Shown here one piece after another: positions 1 through 6,527 of a stretch of 17,472 nt of DNA. Position numbers and translations under genes: made by a program. A model generated the notes under the pieces. It was given only the letters and a program-made list of their open reading frames with translations, was not told the DNA's origin and searched no databases. Source of the stretch: a bacterium (GTDB lineage Bacteria; Planctomycetota; J058; JAJDCP01); NCBI GenBank assembly GCA_030428695.1, contig JAUIEM010000204.1, positions 1 to 17,472 on the forward strand, written 5' to 3'. Numbering within the stretch: position 1 is the stretch's first letter; each line of letters starts with the position of its first letter.

Positions 1-327
1 GGCGAGGGCGGCGACAGGGGCCGCCGCGGCGCGGGCGGACGCGCGGGCTGCGGGGGCCGGGGCGCGGAGTGGTACGAGGACCGCTCGTACTTCACGGCCT
101 ACGGCAGCCACGTGCGGCACTGGGTCCACTGCTGCGGCCCGCGGGGCTGGGACGGCCGCCCGGGCCGCGCGGGCAGCCCCGGCCGGGATGGAGCGGACGG
201 CCTGGACGGCAGGCCCGGAGCGGACGGCTACAAGGGCGCGGCCGGGCTGGCGGGGGCCGCGGGCGTGGACGGCCGGGCGGGCGCCGCGGGCACGGTCCGC
301 TGGGGCTTCGTCGAGGGGGGTGAATAA
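1..327 (+). CDS. Collagen-like Gly-X-Y repeat protein, C-terminal part (5' end outside window)
   Basis: The frame is open from base 1 to the TAA at 325-327, so only the last 108 residues are seen. Residues 1-21 are seven Gly-X-Y triplets. Residues 22-45 are a non-collagen segment rich in Trp, Tyr and His that ends in Cys-Cys (C44, C45). Residues 46-97 are another 17 uninterrupted Gly-X-Y triplets (GPR, GWD, GRP, GRA and so on). An 11-residue acidic/aromatic tail follows. Bacterial collagen-like proteins are normally surface or spore-coat structural proteins that form trimers. The Cys-rich insert could act in trimer registration, but that is inference. The triplets use Asp, Arg and Ala rather than mostly Pro, which is usual for bacterial collagens that lack hydroxyproline. 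The N-terminus, signal peptide and any head domain lie upstream of the window. A simple low-complexity artefact is unlikely because the phase of glycine every third residue is kept across both blocks. Confidence 0.7.
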   Translation, partial: GEGGDRGRRGAGGRAGCGGRGAEWYEDRSYFTAYGSHVRHWVHCCGPRGWDGRPGRAGSPGRDGADGLDGRPGADGYKGAAGLAGAAGVDGRAGAAGTVRWGFVEGGE

Positions 328-375
328 GCCGCGCGGGGGGACGTCGAACGGGCATCGAACCCTGGAGGATTCCCG

Positions 376-1083
376 ATGACCCGCGTCCTGTCATTCCTCG
401 TCGCCGGCGCCTGGCTGGCCGGCTGCAGCAGCACTCCGAGCGGCGGCGGACCGCCGCCCGACGCGACGATGCGCCCGGTCAAGGCCGGCACCTACCTGAT
501 CGGAGAAGCGAACAAGAGGCGCACCGTCGGCGAGCTCTGGATCGACAAGGACGAGGTCAGCAACGAGAAGTTCCACGCCTTCCTGCAGACCGAGGCCGGC
601 CGCAGCTTCGGCCCGCCGGAGTACTGGAACGGCGACGCGCCAGCCGACGCGATCCGCAACGCCCCGGTCCACTCCATCCCCTACGAGGCCGCGGTCGCCT
701 ACGCGACCCACCACAAGAAGCAGCTGCCGACGGTCGCGCAGTGGGAAGCGGCCGCGCGCGGCCCGGAGGGGCTGTGGTTCCCGTGGGGCAACTCCCCCGA
801 GGACGGCGACACCAAGGCCCACTTCGGCTTCTACCTGCACGACGACGGTCCCGCGCCGATCGGCCACCATTCGCCCGCGGGCGACTCCTGGGTCGGGTGC
901 CGCGACATGTTCGGCAATGTCTGGGAGATGACCCGCGACTCCACGGGCGATCGCAAGATCATCAAGGGCGGCTCCTTCCTGACGCACGGCCTCGACGACA
1001 CCAACCTCGGCACCGACGGCACCTGGGATGGCACCGCCGCCGAAGGCGAAGGGGTCGGCTTCCGCTGTGTGTGGGTGCCCTGA
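376..1083 (+). CDS. SUMF1/FGE-sulfatase-fold lipoprotein lacking the catalytic cysteine pair
   Basis: 235 residues. The ATG at 376 is preceded by GGAGG at 364-368. A lipoprotein signal ends in the lipobox Leu14-Ala15-Gly16-Cys17, followed by a Ser/Gly/Pro-rich linker to about residue 30. The rest matches the formylglycine-generating-enzyme (SUMF1) fold: LPTVAQWEAAARG at 117-129 with FPWGN at 135-139, DMFGNVWEMTRD at 177-188, KGGSF at 197-201 and GVGFRCV at 226-232. In true FGE, two cysteines follow the R-x-G-G-S strand and carry out sulfatase Cys oxidation. Here that stretch (residues 200-212) has none, so it is probably a non-oxidase relative. Such relatives are often found beside kinases or as binding or effector modules. 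It faces the convergent beta-sandwich/kinase pair. It is short for the family (commonly 250-350 residues) but both ends are intact. The fold assignment is confident; the function is unknown. Confidence 0.85.
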   Translation: MTRVLSFLVAGAWLAGCSSTPSGGGPPPDATMRPVKAGTYLIGEANKRRTVGELWIDKDEVSNEKFHAFLQTEAGRSFGPPEYWNGDAPADAIRNAPVHSIPYEAAVAYATHHKKQLPTVAQWEAAARGPEGLWFPWGNSPEDGDTKAHFGFYLHDDGPAPIGHHSPAGDSWVGCRDMFGNVWEMTRDSTGDRKIIKGGSFLTHGLDDTNLGTDGTWDGTAAEGEGVGFRCVWVP

Positions 1084-1091
1084 GCCCGTTG

Positions 1092-1127
1092 GATCGGAAT
1101 CGGGATCGCGATCGGGATCGGCGTCGG
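1092..1127 (+). repeat. Degenerate hexamer tract (RATCGG), copy 1
   Basis: Six tandem 6-base units in the 51-bp gap between two convergent genes: GATCGG, AATCGG, GATCGC, GATCGG, GATCGG, CGTCGG. Two more tracts of the same unit occur at 6339-6368 (opposite orientation) and 13112-13153. The tract lies between stop codons of opposite-strand genes, so it is not coding. It contains four overlapping GATC sites. Confidence 0.75.
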
Positions 1128-1134
1128 AACGAGC

Positions 1135-1914
1135 TCACCCCGCCCGCTCCAGCGCCACGGTGAGGTTGGTCAGCGGCCCCTCGACCCGCACCAGCGCCCG
1201 CGTCGGGGCGAAGCCCTCGCCGCGCACGTAGAGCTCGACCGCGCCCTGGGGCACGGCGCAGACCAGGCGGCCGGGCTCCCGGGCGCGCACCCGCTGCAGG
1301 AGCTGGGGAAAGCCCCGCATCCCCGCCACCTTCCAGCCCAGCTCGGCCCCGTCCACCGGCCCGCCCGTGTCGGCCGCGACGGCCCGGACGTCGATAAGCC
1401 CCGGTGCGGGCACGACCAGGCGCACGTCCTCGCGCGCCGTCTCGAGCGCGAGCACGGTCTCCCAGCCCGGCGGCCGGACCCGGACGCCGCAGGCTCCCGG
1501 CAGGAGCGCCGGAGCTTCCCAGGCGAAGATCCCCGGCGCGGTCCCGGTCAACAGGCTGCGCGGCAGGGACAGCGCCCCGCCGGGCCCTTCCAGACGGAGC
1601 ACGAAGTCCTCCAGCCCCCAGGCCGCCGGAACGACCAGCGTGCCCGCCACGCGGATGGTCGCCGGCCAGCGCGCCTCCAGGTGGACCTCATGCCCGGGGG
1701 CGGGAGCGTCGATGAGGCTGGTGGGGCGCTCCCCGAGGCGCACAGCCAGCCAGCGCAGGCGCTCCCCGGGGGCGGCCTCGACCGACCAGCGCCCGCCGCA
1801 CACGACGACCGTCTCGGCAACCTCGCCGCGCAGCACCCGCAGGCTGCCGTCCACGTTCCGGTGCCGCCGGCCCGCGGGGTCGGTGACGGCGATCGTCCCG
1901 GAGAGCGTCGGCAA
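1135..1914 (-). CDS. Hypothetical protein with carboxypeptidase-regulatory-like beta-sandwich repeats
   Basis: About 259 residues if it starts at the TTG at 1914-1912, five bases after the kinase stop codon. The frame stays open upstream inside the kinase gene, but that part translates to Arg/Ala-rich shadow sequence and has no good ATG or GTG. The body is rich in beta-strand-like alternation. Its last third (motif VDGAELGW, then LVCAVPQGAVELYVRGEGF near the C-terminus) resembles carboxypeptidase-regulatory/transthyretin-like modules, in which a ligand-poor beta-sandwich ends in a strand about surface presentation. No signal peptide or membrane helix is seen, although such domains are usually extracytoplasmic. 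It sits directly behind the kinase whose extracytoplasmic C-terminal region it follows, so it is either translationally coupled or was once part of that protein. No strong ribosome site is visible. The coding call is good; the start and function are uncertain. Confidence 0.6.
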   Translation of the reverse strand: MPTLSGTIAVTDPAGRRHRNVDGSLRVLRGEVAETVVVCGGRWSVEAAPGERLRWLAVRLGERPTSLIDAPAPGHEVHLEARWPATIRVAGTLVVPAAWGLEDFVLRLEGPGGALSLPRSLLTGTAPGIFAWEAPALLPGACGVRVRPPGWETVLALETAREDVRLVVPAPGLIDVRAVAADTGGPVDGAELGWKVAGMRGFPQLLQRVRAREPGRLVCAVPQGAVELYVRGEGFAPTRALVRVEGPLTNLTVALERAG

Positions 1915-1919
1915 CCGCG

Positions 1920-3503
1920 CTACTCGGCGCCGCTCGTCAGCCGCAGGCTGTCCTCGAGCAGGCGCAGCCGCTCCTCGCCGGCCTCGGCGTGCACCTGGTC
2001 GAACAGGCGGTCGGCGCGCAGGTAGGTGTCGATGGCCTGCTCGAAGGCGCCGCTGCGCATCTGCTGGCGCCCCTCGGCGAGCAGGGCCGCGCCTTCGAGG
2101 GAGGCGGCGGTGTCCTCGAAGCCGCAGCGCTCCTGCAGATCCTCCCAGCGCTCGGCGGCGCGCTCGGCCGCGTCCTGCAGGTCGAAGGCGAGGGCGACGG
2201 CGGTGTTCCCATCCTCCCCCCGGGCCTGGGTGTCGGCAGGCTGCTGGTAGAGCCGCTCGGCGACCAGGAAGGCGATGATGCACAGCAGGGAGATCAGCGT
2301 CCCCCGGCCCGAGGCGAGGAAGCCCGCCGGCGCAGCGGCGGCGAGCACCGGCTCCTGGACGGGGGCGGGCGCCTCGAGCGCGACCTCGTCCGAGCTCTTG
2401 ACCCGCTGCCGGCGCTTGTAGGGCGCGGCGAGCGGCTCGAGGGCCTCGGCGAGCTCGACGCCGGTCTGGAAGCGCTTGTCGGGGTCCTTCTCGAGCAGGC
2501 GCGCGACGATGGTCGCCATCGCCTCACTGATCTCCGGCCGCGAGTCGCGCACGTCCGGCGGCGTGTCCATGATGTGCTGCTTGATCATTTCGTGGCGGGC
2601 CTTCGTCTCGAAGGGCCGCGTGCCGGCGAGCATCTCGTACAGGGTGCAGCCGAGCGAGTACAGGTCCGAGCGGTGGTCGGGGTTGCCCTCGCCGCTCCAC
2701 TGCTCCGGGGAGATGTACGCGGGCGTGCCGAGGATCGAGCCGTCGTGCGTCAGCCGCGTCGACTCGTCGAGCTGCTTGGCGAGCCCGAAGTCGGCGATAC
2801 GCACCCGCCCGTTCTTGCACAGCAGCAGGTTGCCGGGCTTGATGTCGCGGTGCACGATGCCCTCGAGGGAGGCGGCCCACAGCCCGAGGGCGGTCTGCTG
2901 GGCGAGGGCGGCGGCGTGCTCTTCGCGCAGCCGCCCCTCGCTCTTGATCAGGTCGCGCACCGAGCCGCCCTCGGCGTAGCCCATCACGATGCACAGGTGA
3001 CCCTTGCTCTCGAACAGCTCGTAGATCGGCACCACGTACGGGTTGTCGAGCCGGGCGAGGGTCTTCGCCTCGCGCTTGAAGCGGTCGAACACGTCCTGGA
3101 CCCGGAAGCGCAGGCGGGGCAGGAACTTCATCGCGACCTTGCGGTTGAGGTTGAGCTGGGTGGCGGCCATCACGACCCCCATCCCGCCCTTGCCGAGCTT
3201 CTTCTCGATGCGGAAGCCCTTGAGGATGTCGCGGAAGGGGCTGAGGAAGACCTCGGCGACGACGTCGATCTCCGCCGTCTCGACCCCGTAGCCCGCGGTC
3301 ATCTCCTCGGAGATGTCGGCGAGGGCGGCGTCCTGGTCTTCCTCATCCGCCTCCCGCTTGCGGTACTCCTGGAGGAAGGCGAGGATCTCCCGGGCGTTGA
3401 CCTGGTAGGTGTTCGACCCGAGGCTGGAGTCGAGCGGATGCCGGCAGCCGATGCAGGTCGTCCGGCTCTTCGCGTTCTTCTGGCCACATTTGTTGCAGAT
3501 CAC
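1920..3503 (-). CDS. Zinc-ribbon transmembrane Ser/Thr protein kinase (Hanks type)
   Basis: 527 residues, starting at GTG 3503-3501 with AAAGGAA (3515-3509) as ribosome site. Domains in order: an N-terminal zinc ribbon with Cys3, Cys6, Cys17 and Cys20 (CxxC...CxxC); a linker with an acidic stretch (51-80); a kinase domain of about 97-358; a membrane helix near 403-419; and an extracytoplasmic tail of about 105 residues that is helical and Ala/Glu-rich, possibly TPR-like (AEGRQQMRSGAFEQAIDTYL at 476-495). Catalytic features are complete: glycine loop GKGGMG 104-109, Lys126, HRD 218-220 with Lys222 and Asn225, DFG 238-240, SPE 265-267, Asp280 and Arg344. It should therefore be active, phosphorylating Ser/Thr in the cytoplasm in response to an envelope or internal signal. 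The architecture is typical of planctomycete and myxobacterial kinases. Substrates are unknown. The gene directly downstream may work with it. Confidence 0.93.
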   Translation of the reverse strand: MICNKCGQKNAKSRTTCIGCRHPLDSSLGSNTYQVNAREILAFLQEYRKREADEEDQDAALADISEEMTAGYGVETAEIDVVAEVFLSPFRDILKGFRIEKKLGKGGMGVVMAATQLNLNRKVAMKFLPRLRFRVQDVFDRFKREAKTLARLDNPYVVPIYELFESKGHLCIVMGYAEGGSVRDLIKSEGRLREEHAAALAQQTALGLWAASLEGIVHRDIKPGNLLLCKNGRVRIADFGLAKQLDESTRLTHDGSILGTPAYISPEQWSGEGNPDHRSDLYSLGCTLYEMLAGTRPFETKARHEMIKQHIMDTPPDVRDSRPEISEAMATIVARLLEKDPDKRFQTGVELAEALEPLAAPYKRRQRVKSSDEVALEAPAPVQEPVLAAAAPAGFLASGRGTLISLLCIIAFLVAERLYQQPADTQARGEDGNTAVALAFDLQDAAERAAERWEDLQERCGFEDTAASLEGAALLAEGRQQMRSGAFEQAIDTYLRADRLFDQVHAEAGEERLRLLEDSLRLTSGAE

Positions 3504-3564
3504 GACGCTTCCTTTCTGCCCATTTCATCGGAATGTGGACCGGATCGTGAGTCAGAACTTGAGA

Positions 3565-3594
3565 CGTAAAGCTGTTTCGGTTTCAGACTGCCAA
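3565..3594 (-). promoter_or_regulatory. Possible promoter for the kinase gene
   Basis: On the minus strand TTGGCA (3594-3589) is followed after 18 bases by TTTACG (3570-3565), about 60 bases before the GTG start. The -10 match is poor (3 of 6), but the region is the most AT-rich part of the divergent gap. This is a consensus comparison only. Confidence 0.25.
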
Positions 3595-3674
3595 CGATCG
3601 GGACGCATTCCTCCGGTACGGGCACTCCGTGCAAATGGCGGTCCGGGATGCCCGGGGAGGGCCCCGATTTAACC

Positions 3675-3703
3675 TTGGGAAGCGCCGGACGAGCGGGTAG
3701 ACT
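3675..3703 (+). promoter_or_regulatory. Likely sigma-70-type promoter for hisS-galE
   Basis: TTGGGA (3675-3680) and TAGACT (3698-3703) are separated by exactly 17 bases and lie 28 bases before the hisS ATG. Each hexamer matches the housekeeping consensus at 4 of 6 positions, and the preceding bases (GATTTAACC) are locally AT-rich. No operator-like palindrome or T-box-like leader is visible. Confidence 0.45.
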
Positions 3704-3731
3704 GCGCGCTCTTCTGGCCCTGGAGACCCCG

Positions 3732-5081
3732 ATGAGCGGCCCCCGCGTGACCCCGCGCACCCTGACCGGCTTCCCCGAGTGGCTGCCCGCCAAGCGGGCG
3801 CGGGAGCTGGCCTGGATCGAGACCATCCGGCGCGTCTTCCAGACCTTCGGCTTCGCGAACATCGAGACGCCGGCCCTCGAGTACGCCGAGGTGCTGCTCG
3901 CCAAGGGGGGCGAGGAGAGCGACCGGCAGATCTACCGCTTCCTGCGCGGCTCCCGCGACGTCGCGATCCCCTTCGACCTGACCGTGCCGCTCGCGCGCTA
4001 CGTCGCCCAGCACGAGCAGAACCTCGCGCTTCCCTTCCGGCGCTACCAGATCCAGCGGGTCTGCCGCGGCGAGTCGGCGCAGATCAAGCGCGGCCGCTTC
4101 CGCATGTTCTACCAGTGCGACATCGATGTGATCGGCACCCGCTCCCAACTCGTCGACGCGGAGATGGTCGCGGTGATCGCCGCGACCTTCCGCGCCCTCG
4201 AGCTCTCCGACTTCGTCGTCCGCGTCAACAACCGCAAGGTGCTCGGCGGCCTGTACCGGGCCTGGGGCATCGCCGAGCCCGCGCCGGTGCTGCGGGTGAT
4301 GGACAAGCTCGAGAAGATGCCGGAGGAGAAGCTGCGCGCCGAGCTCGCCGGGCTCGCGATCGACGACGCCCTCGCCACCCGCCTGCTCGAGCTCGCCCGC
4401 CTGCGCGGAGCCCCCGCCGAGGTGCTGACCGAGGTGCGCGCCCTGGCCGGAGCGGCGGTCGCAGAGGAAGGGCTGGCGGCGGGCCTGGCCGAGCTCGCCG
4501 AGGTGTGCGAGGCGATCGCGGCCTTCGGCGTGCCGGCCGACTGCTTCGAGCTCGACATGAGCATCGCCCGCGGCCTCGACTACTACACCGGCACGGTCTA
4601 CGAGACCGCCCTGCGCGGCCACCCGGACATCGGCAGCATCTGCAGCGGCGGCCGCTACGACGACCTCGCCTCCTACTACACGAAGACCCGGCTGCCCGGT
4701 GTCGGGTTGTCGATCGGACTGTCGCGCGTCTTCGACAGGCTGTACGAGGCCGGGGCGATCGCGCCGGGCCGGGCCTCCCCCGCCGAGGTGCTGGTCGCCC
4801 GGCTCGGCCAGCTGCCCGCCGCGATCGGGCTGGCCGCCGAGCTGCGCGCGGCCGGCTGGTCCTGCGAGCTGTACCCGGACAAGCGGCGCCTCAAGCACCA
4901 GCTCAAGTACGCCCAGCGCCAGGGCATCCGCTTCGTCGCCCTGCTCGGCGAGGAAGAGCTCGCCGCCGGCGAGGTCACCCTGAAAGACCTCGCCGCCAGC
5001 GAGCAGGCCCGCCTGCCCCGGGCGCAGTGCAGCGTCTGGATGCGCGAACGCCTGGCGAGCGGGAGCCCGACGACGCCATGA
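3732..5081 (+). CDS. hisS: Histidyl-tRNA synthetase
   Basis: 449 residues. It charges tRNA-His with histidine in the cytoplasm. The ATG at 3732 is chosen because GGAG sits at 3722-3725 and the protein then begins like other HisRS enzymes (fGFPEWLP-type start); the frame is open further upstream but runs through the promoter region. Class II motifs are present: motif 1 around Pro47 (IETPALEY), motif 2 as RRYQIQRVCRGE 103-114 and GRFRMFYQCDID 121-132, the histidine-specific box ARGLDYYTG 279-287, GGRYDDL 306-312, and motif 3 GLSIGLSRV 325-333. The C-terminal anticodon-binding domain spans about 352-440. The motif 2 wording (FYQCDID) resembles the eukaryote-like HisRS branch more than the E. coli type (FHQLG). 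A HisZ-like regulatory paralogue is unlikely because the histidine box and motif 2 arginine are kept. It overlaps galE by 4 bp. Confidence 0.95.
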   Translation: MSGPRVTPRTLTGFPEWLPAKRARELAWIETIRRVFQTFGFANIETPALEYAEVLLAKGGEESDRQIYRFLRGSRDVAIPFDLTVPLARYVAQHEQNLALPFRRYQIQRVCRGESAQIKRGRFRMFYQCDIDVIGTRSQLVDAEMVAVIAATFRALELSDFVVRVNNRKVLGGLYRAWGIAEPAPVLRVMDKLEKMPEEKLRAELAGLAIDDALATRLLELARLRGAPAEVLTEVRALAGAAVAEEGLAAGLAELAEVCEAIAAFGVPADCFELDMSIARGLDYYTGTVYETALRGHPDIGSICSGGRYDDLASYYTKTRLPGVGLSIGLSRVFDRLYEAGAIAPGRASPAEVLVARLGQLPAAIGLAAELRAAGWSCELYPDKRRLKHQLKYAQRQGIRFVALLGEEELAAGEVTLKDLAASEQARLPRAQCSVWMRERLASGSPTTP

Positions 5082-6061
5082 GCAGCGAAGACCGGGTCCT
5101 GGTGGTCGGCGGGGCGGGCTACATCGGCGCCCACGTGGTCAAGGCCCTGCTGCGGGCGGGCAAGCCGGTGACGGTCTTCGACGACCTCTCGACCGGCAGC
5201 CGCGACAACCTGCTACCCGGCGCCGCCTTCGTCGAGGGCGACCTGCTGACCGGCCCGCGCCTCGCCGAGACCCTCGCGGCGCAACCTTTCCGTGGCGTCG
5301 TGCACCTGGCGGCGCGCAAGGCGGCCGGCGAGTCGATGCAGAAGCCGGCGGTCTACGCCCATCACAACGTCGTCGGCTCCCTGCGCCTGATCGAGGCGGC
5401 GCTCGCGGCCGGCGTCGAGCGCTTCGTGTTCAGCTCCTCGGCGGCGGTCTACGGCGACCCGGAGTACCTGCCCCTCGACGAGGCACATCCCACCCGTCCG
5501 GCGAACTTCTACGGCTACACCAAGCTGTGCGTCGAGCAGCACCTCGAGTGGTTCTCGCGGCTGCGCGGGCTGCGGGTCGCGAACCTGCGCTACTTCAACG
5601 CGGTCGGCTTCGACCCCGAGGGCGAGGTGCGCGGCATCGAGCGCACGACGGCGAACCTCCTGCCGGTGATCATGGAGGTGCTGACCGGCCGCCGCCGGGA
5701 GCTCAAGGTCTTCGGCGACGACTACCCGACCCGGGACGGCACCTGCGTGCGCGACTACATCCACGTCACCGACCTCGCCGACGCCCACGTGCGCGCCTAC
5801 GAGGCCCTGGGAGAGCGCACGCTGCTGACCTGCAACCTCGCGAGCGAGTCGGGGGCGACCGTGCTCGAGATGCTGAAGGCCGTGCAGGAGGTGACCGGCC
5901 GCGCGGTCCCCTTCCAGTTCGCCCCGCGCCGAGCCGGTGACCCCCCGAAGCTGATCGCCAGCGCCGCCCGCGCCCGGAGCGAGCTCGGCTGGCGCGACCG
6001 TCACAGCGACCTCGCGACGATCATCCACACGACCTGGGATGTCTACCGGGCGCAAGCCTGA
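5078..6061 (+). CDS. galE: UDP-glucose 4-epimerase
   Basis: 327 residues. It interconverts UDP-glucose and UDP-galactose with bound NAD+ in the cytoplasm, supplying sugars for envelope polysaccharide or galactose use. It starts at the ATG that overlaps the hisS stop (ATGA, 5078-5081), implying coupled translation. It is an extended short-chain dehydrogenase: nucleotide-binding GGAGYIG at 11-17, FDDLSTGSRDNL at 34-45, LAARKAAGESMQ at 78-88, catalytic Ser region FSSSAAVYG at 118-126, YxxxK as Tyr145 and Lys149, the epimerase-typical GTCVRDYIHVTDLADAH at 221-237, and RRAGDPPKLIAS at 284-295. The length matches bacterial GalE (about 325-340). Pairing with hisS has no obvious metabolic logic, so the operon is probably incidental. 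A UDP-N-acetylglucosamine or UDP-xylose/arabinose epimerase specificity cannot be excluded from sequence alone. Confidence 0.93.
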   Translation: MSSEDRVLVVGGAGYIGAHVVKALLRAGKPVTVFDDLSTGSRDNLLPGAAFVEGDLLTGPRLAETLAAQPFRGVVHLAARKAAGESMQKPAVYAHHNVVGSLRLIEAALAAGVERFVFSSSAAVYGDPEYLPLDEAHPTRPANFYGYTKLCVEQHLEWFSRLRGLRVANLRYFNAVGFDPEGEVRGIERTTANLLPVIMEVLTGRRRELKVFGDDYPTRDGTCVRDYIHVTDLADAHVRAYEALGERTLLTCNLASESGATVLEMLKAVQEVTGRAVPFQFAPRRAGDPPKLIASAARARSELGWRDRHSDLATIIHTTWDVYRAQA

Positions 6062-6184
6062 GCGTTCGTCGCGGGGCCGGTCGAGCTCGCCCGCGAGCTG
6101 CCGCGCCTGCTGCAGGTCTGCCACGCGGTCGCCTACGCCCACAGCCGGGGCATCGTCCACTGCGACCTCAAGCCCGAGAACGTA
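6062..6184 (+). pseudogene. Remnant of a Ser/Thr kinase catalytic loop
   Basis: Directly after the galE TGA and in the same reading frame, 41 codons translate to a piece of a Hanks kinase: LPRLLQVCHAVAYAHSRG followed by IVHCDLKPENV. This is the alpha-E helix and catalytic loop of planctomycete-type kinases, with HRD changed to HCD (a single C-to-T change would turn CGC into TGC). There is no glycine loop or Lys upstream, and no DFG downstream; after about 6184 the similarity stops. It is a deletion remnant, not a gene. Confidence 0.65.
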
Positions 6185-6263
6185 CCAGGCCTGCCTCGAC
6201 ACCGGCGTGCGCAACTTCTGGGAGACCCAGTGGGCGCAGAACCGGCTGGCGATGCTCGAGTGA
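6185..6263 (+). pseudogene. C-terminal scrap of an unidentified protein
   Basis: From about 6183 a different frame (frame 3) reads TYQACLDTGVRNFWETQW, then AQNRLAMLE, and ends at TGA 6261-6263. Its composition (Trp, Phe, Asn, Gln) is protein-like and unlike the Arg/Pro/Ser shadow sequence before it in that frame. The sequence abuts the kinase remnant without any start codon, suggesting that a deletion joined the ends of two genes. The parent family is not recognised. Confidence 0.4.
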
Positions 6264-6267
6264 GCGG

Positions 6268-6285
6268 CTGTCCGGGAACGGACAG
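6268..6285 (+). terminator. Perfect 7-bp hairpin with GGAA tetraloop
   Basis: CTGTCCG (6268-6274), loop GGAA (6275-6278), CGGACAG (6279-6285). It starts 5 bases after the last stop codon of the debris region. The loop is a GNRA type and the stem has no mismatch. No U-tract follows, so it may be a stabilising 3' end or a Rho-assisted terminator for hisS-galE rather than a classical intrinsic terminator. Confidence 0.4.
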
Positions 6286-6338
6286 GTGGGGAAGGGCCTC
6301 CGCGCTGGGGGGCGGCGCTCCTGAGGGCGCTTCCGCTG

Positions 6339-6368
6339 CCGATCCCGACTCCGATTCCGACACCGATT
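6339..6368 (-). repeat. Degenerate hexamer tract (RATCGG family), copy 2, inverted
   Basis: On the + strand the units read CCGATC, CCGACT, CCGATT, CCGACA, CCGATT, which is the reverse complement of the unit at 1092-1127 and 13112-13153. CCGCTG just upstream and CGCTTC just downstream may be decayed units. It lies in a 264-bp gap without a gene. Confidence 0.7.
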
Positions 6369-6402
6369 CGCTTCCGAAGTCAGAGCGCAGGGCAGACCCC
6401 CC

Positions 6403-6419
6403 CGGGCGCTGTACGCCCG
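6403..6419 (+). terminator. GC hairpin, weak terminator candidate
   Basis: CGGGCG (6403-6408), loop CTGTA, CGCCCG (6414-6419), followed by CCTTTACG. The stem is strong but the T-run is only three bases, so a terminator role is uncertain. Confidence 0.25.
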
Positions 6420-6527
6420 CCTTTACGACTTGACGCCCCGCGCCCGTCCCTCCCCGTCCCGACCGTCCCACCTCCCGGCACAGGGCTTGCAACACAACAG
6501 CCTGCACACCGCGGGAGGGAGGAGACG

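Noticed and set aside
1092..1127. Hexamer tract as a CRISPR array or coding Asp-Arg repeat
   Set aside because: The unit is only 6 bases with no spacers. It lies between stop codons, and the Asp-Arg or Ser-Glu peptides it would encode are only a result of translating the repeat.
1989..3569. A 526-codon plus-strand frame opposite the kinase
   Set aside because: The kinase on the other strand has every catalytic motif. This frame is low-complexity Leu/Gly/Glu shadow sequence.
3648..3731. N-terminal extension of hisS to an earlier start
   Set aside because: It would place the promoter-like hexamers inside the coding region. The ATG at 3732 has a ribosome site and fits the family start.
3779..5077. 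The galE frame extended far upstream through hisS
   Set aside because: The upstream part is Arg/Pro/Ala shadow sequence of hisS. The ATGA overlap at 5078 gives a normal GalE N-terminus with the NAD-binding motif.
6430..6460. TTGACG as a -35 box for the GGDEF gene
   Set aside because: No -10-like or AT-rich hexamer lies 15-19 bases downstream; the following bases are nearly all G and C.
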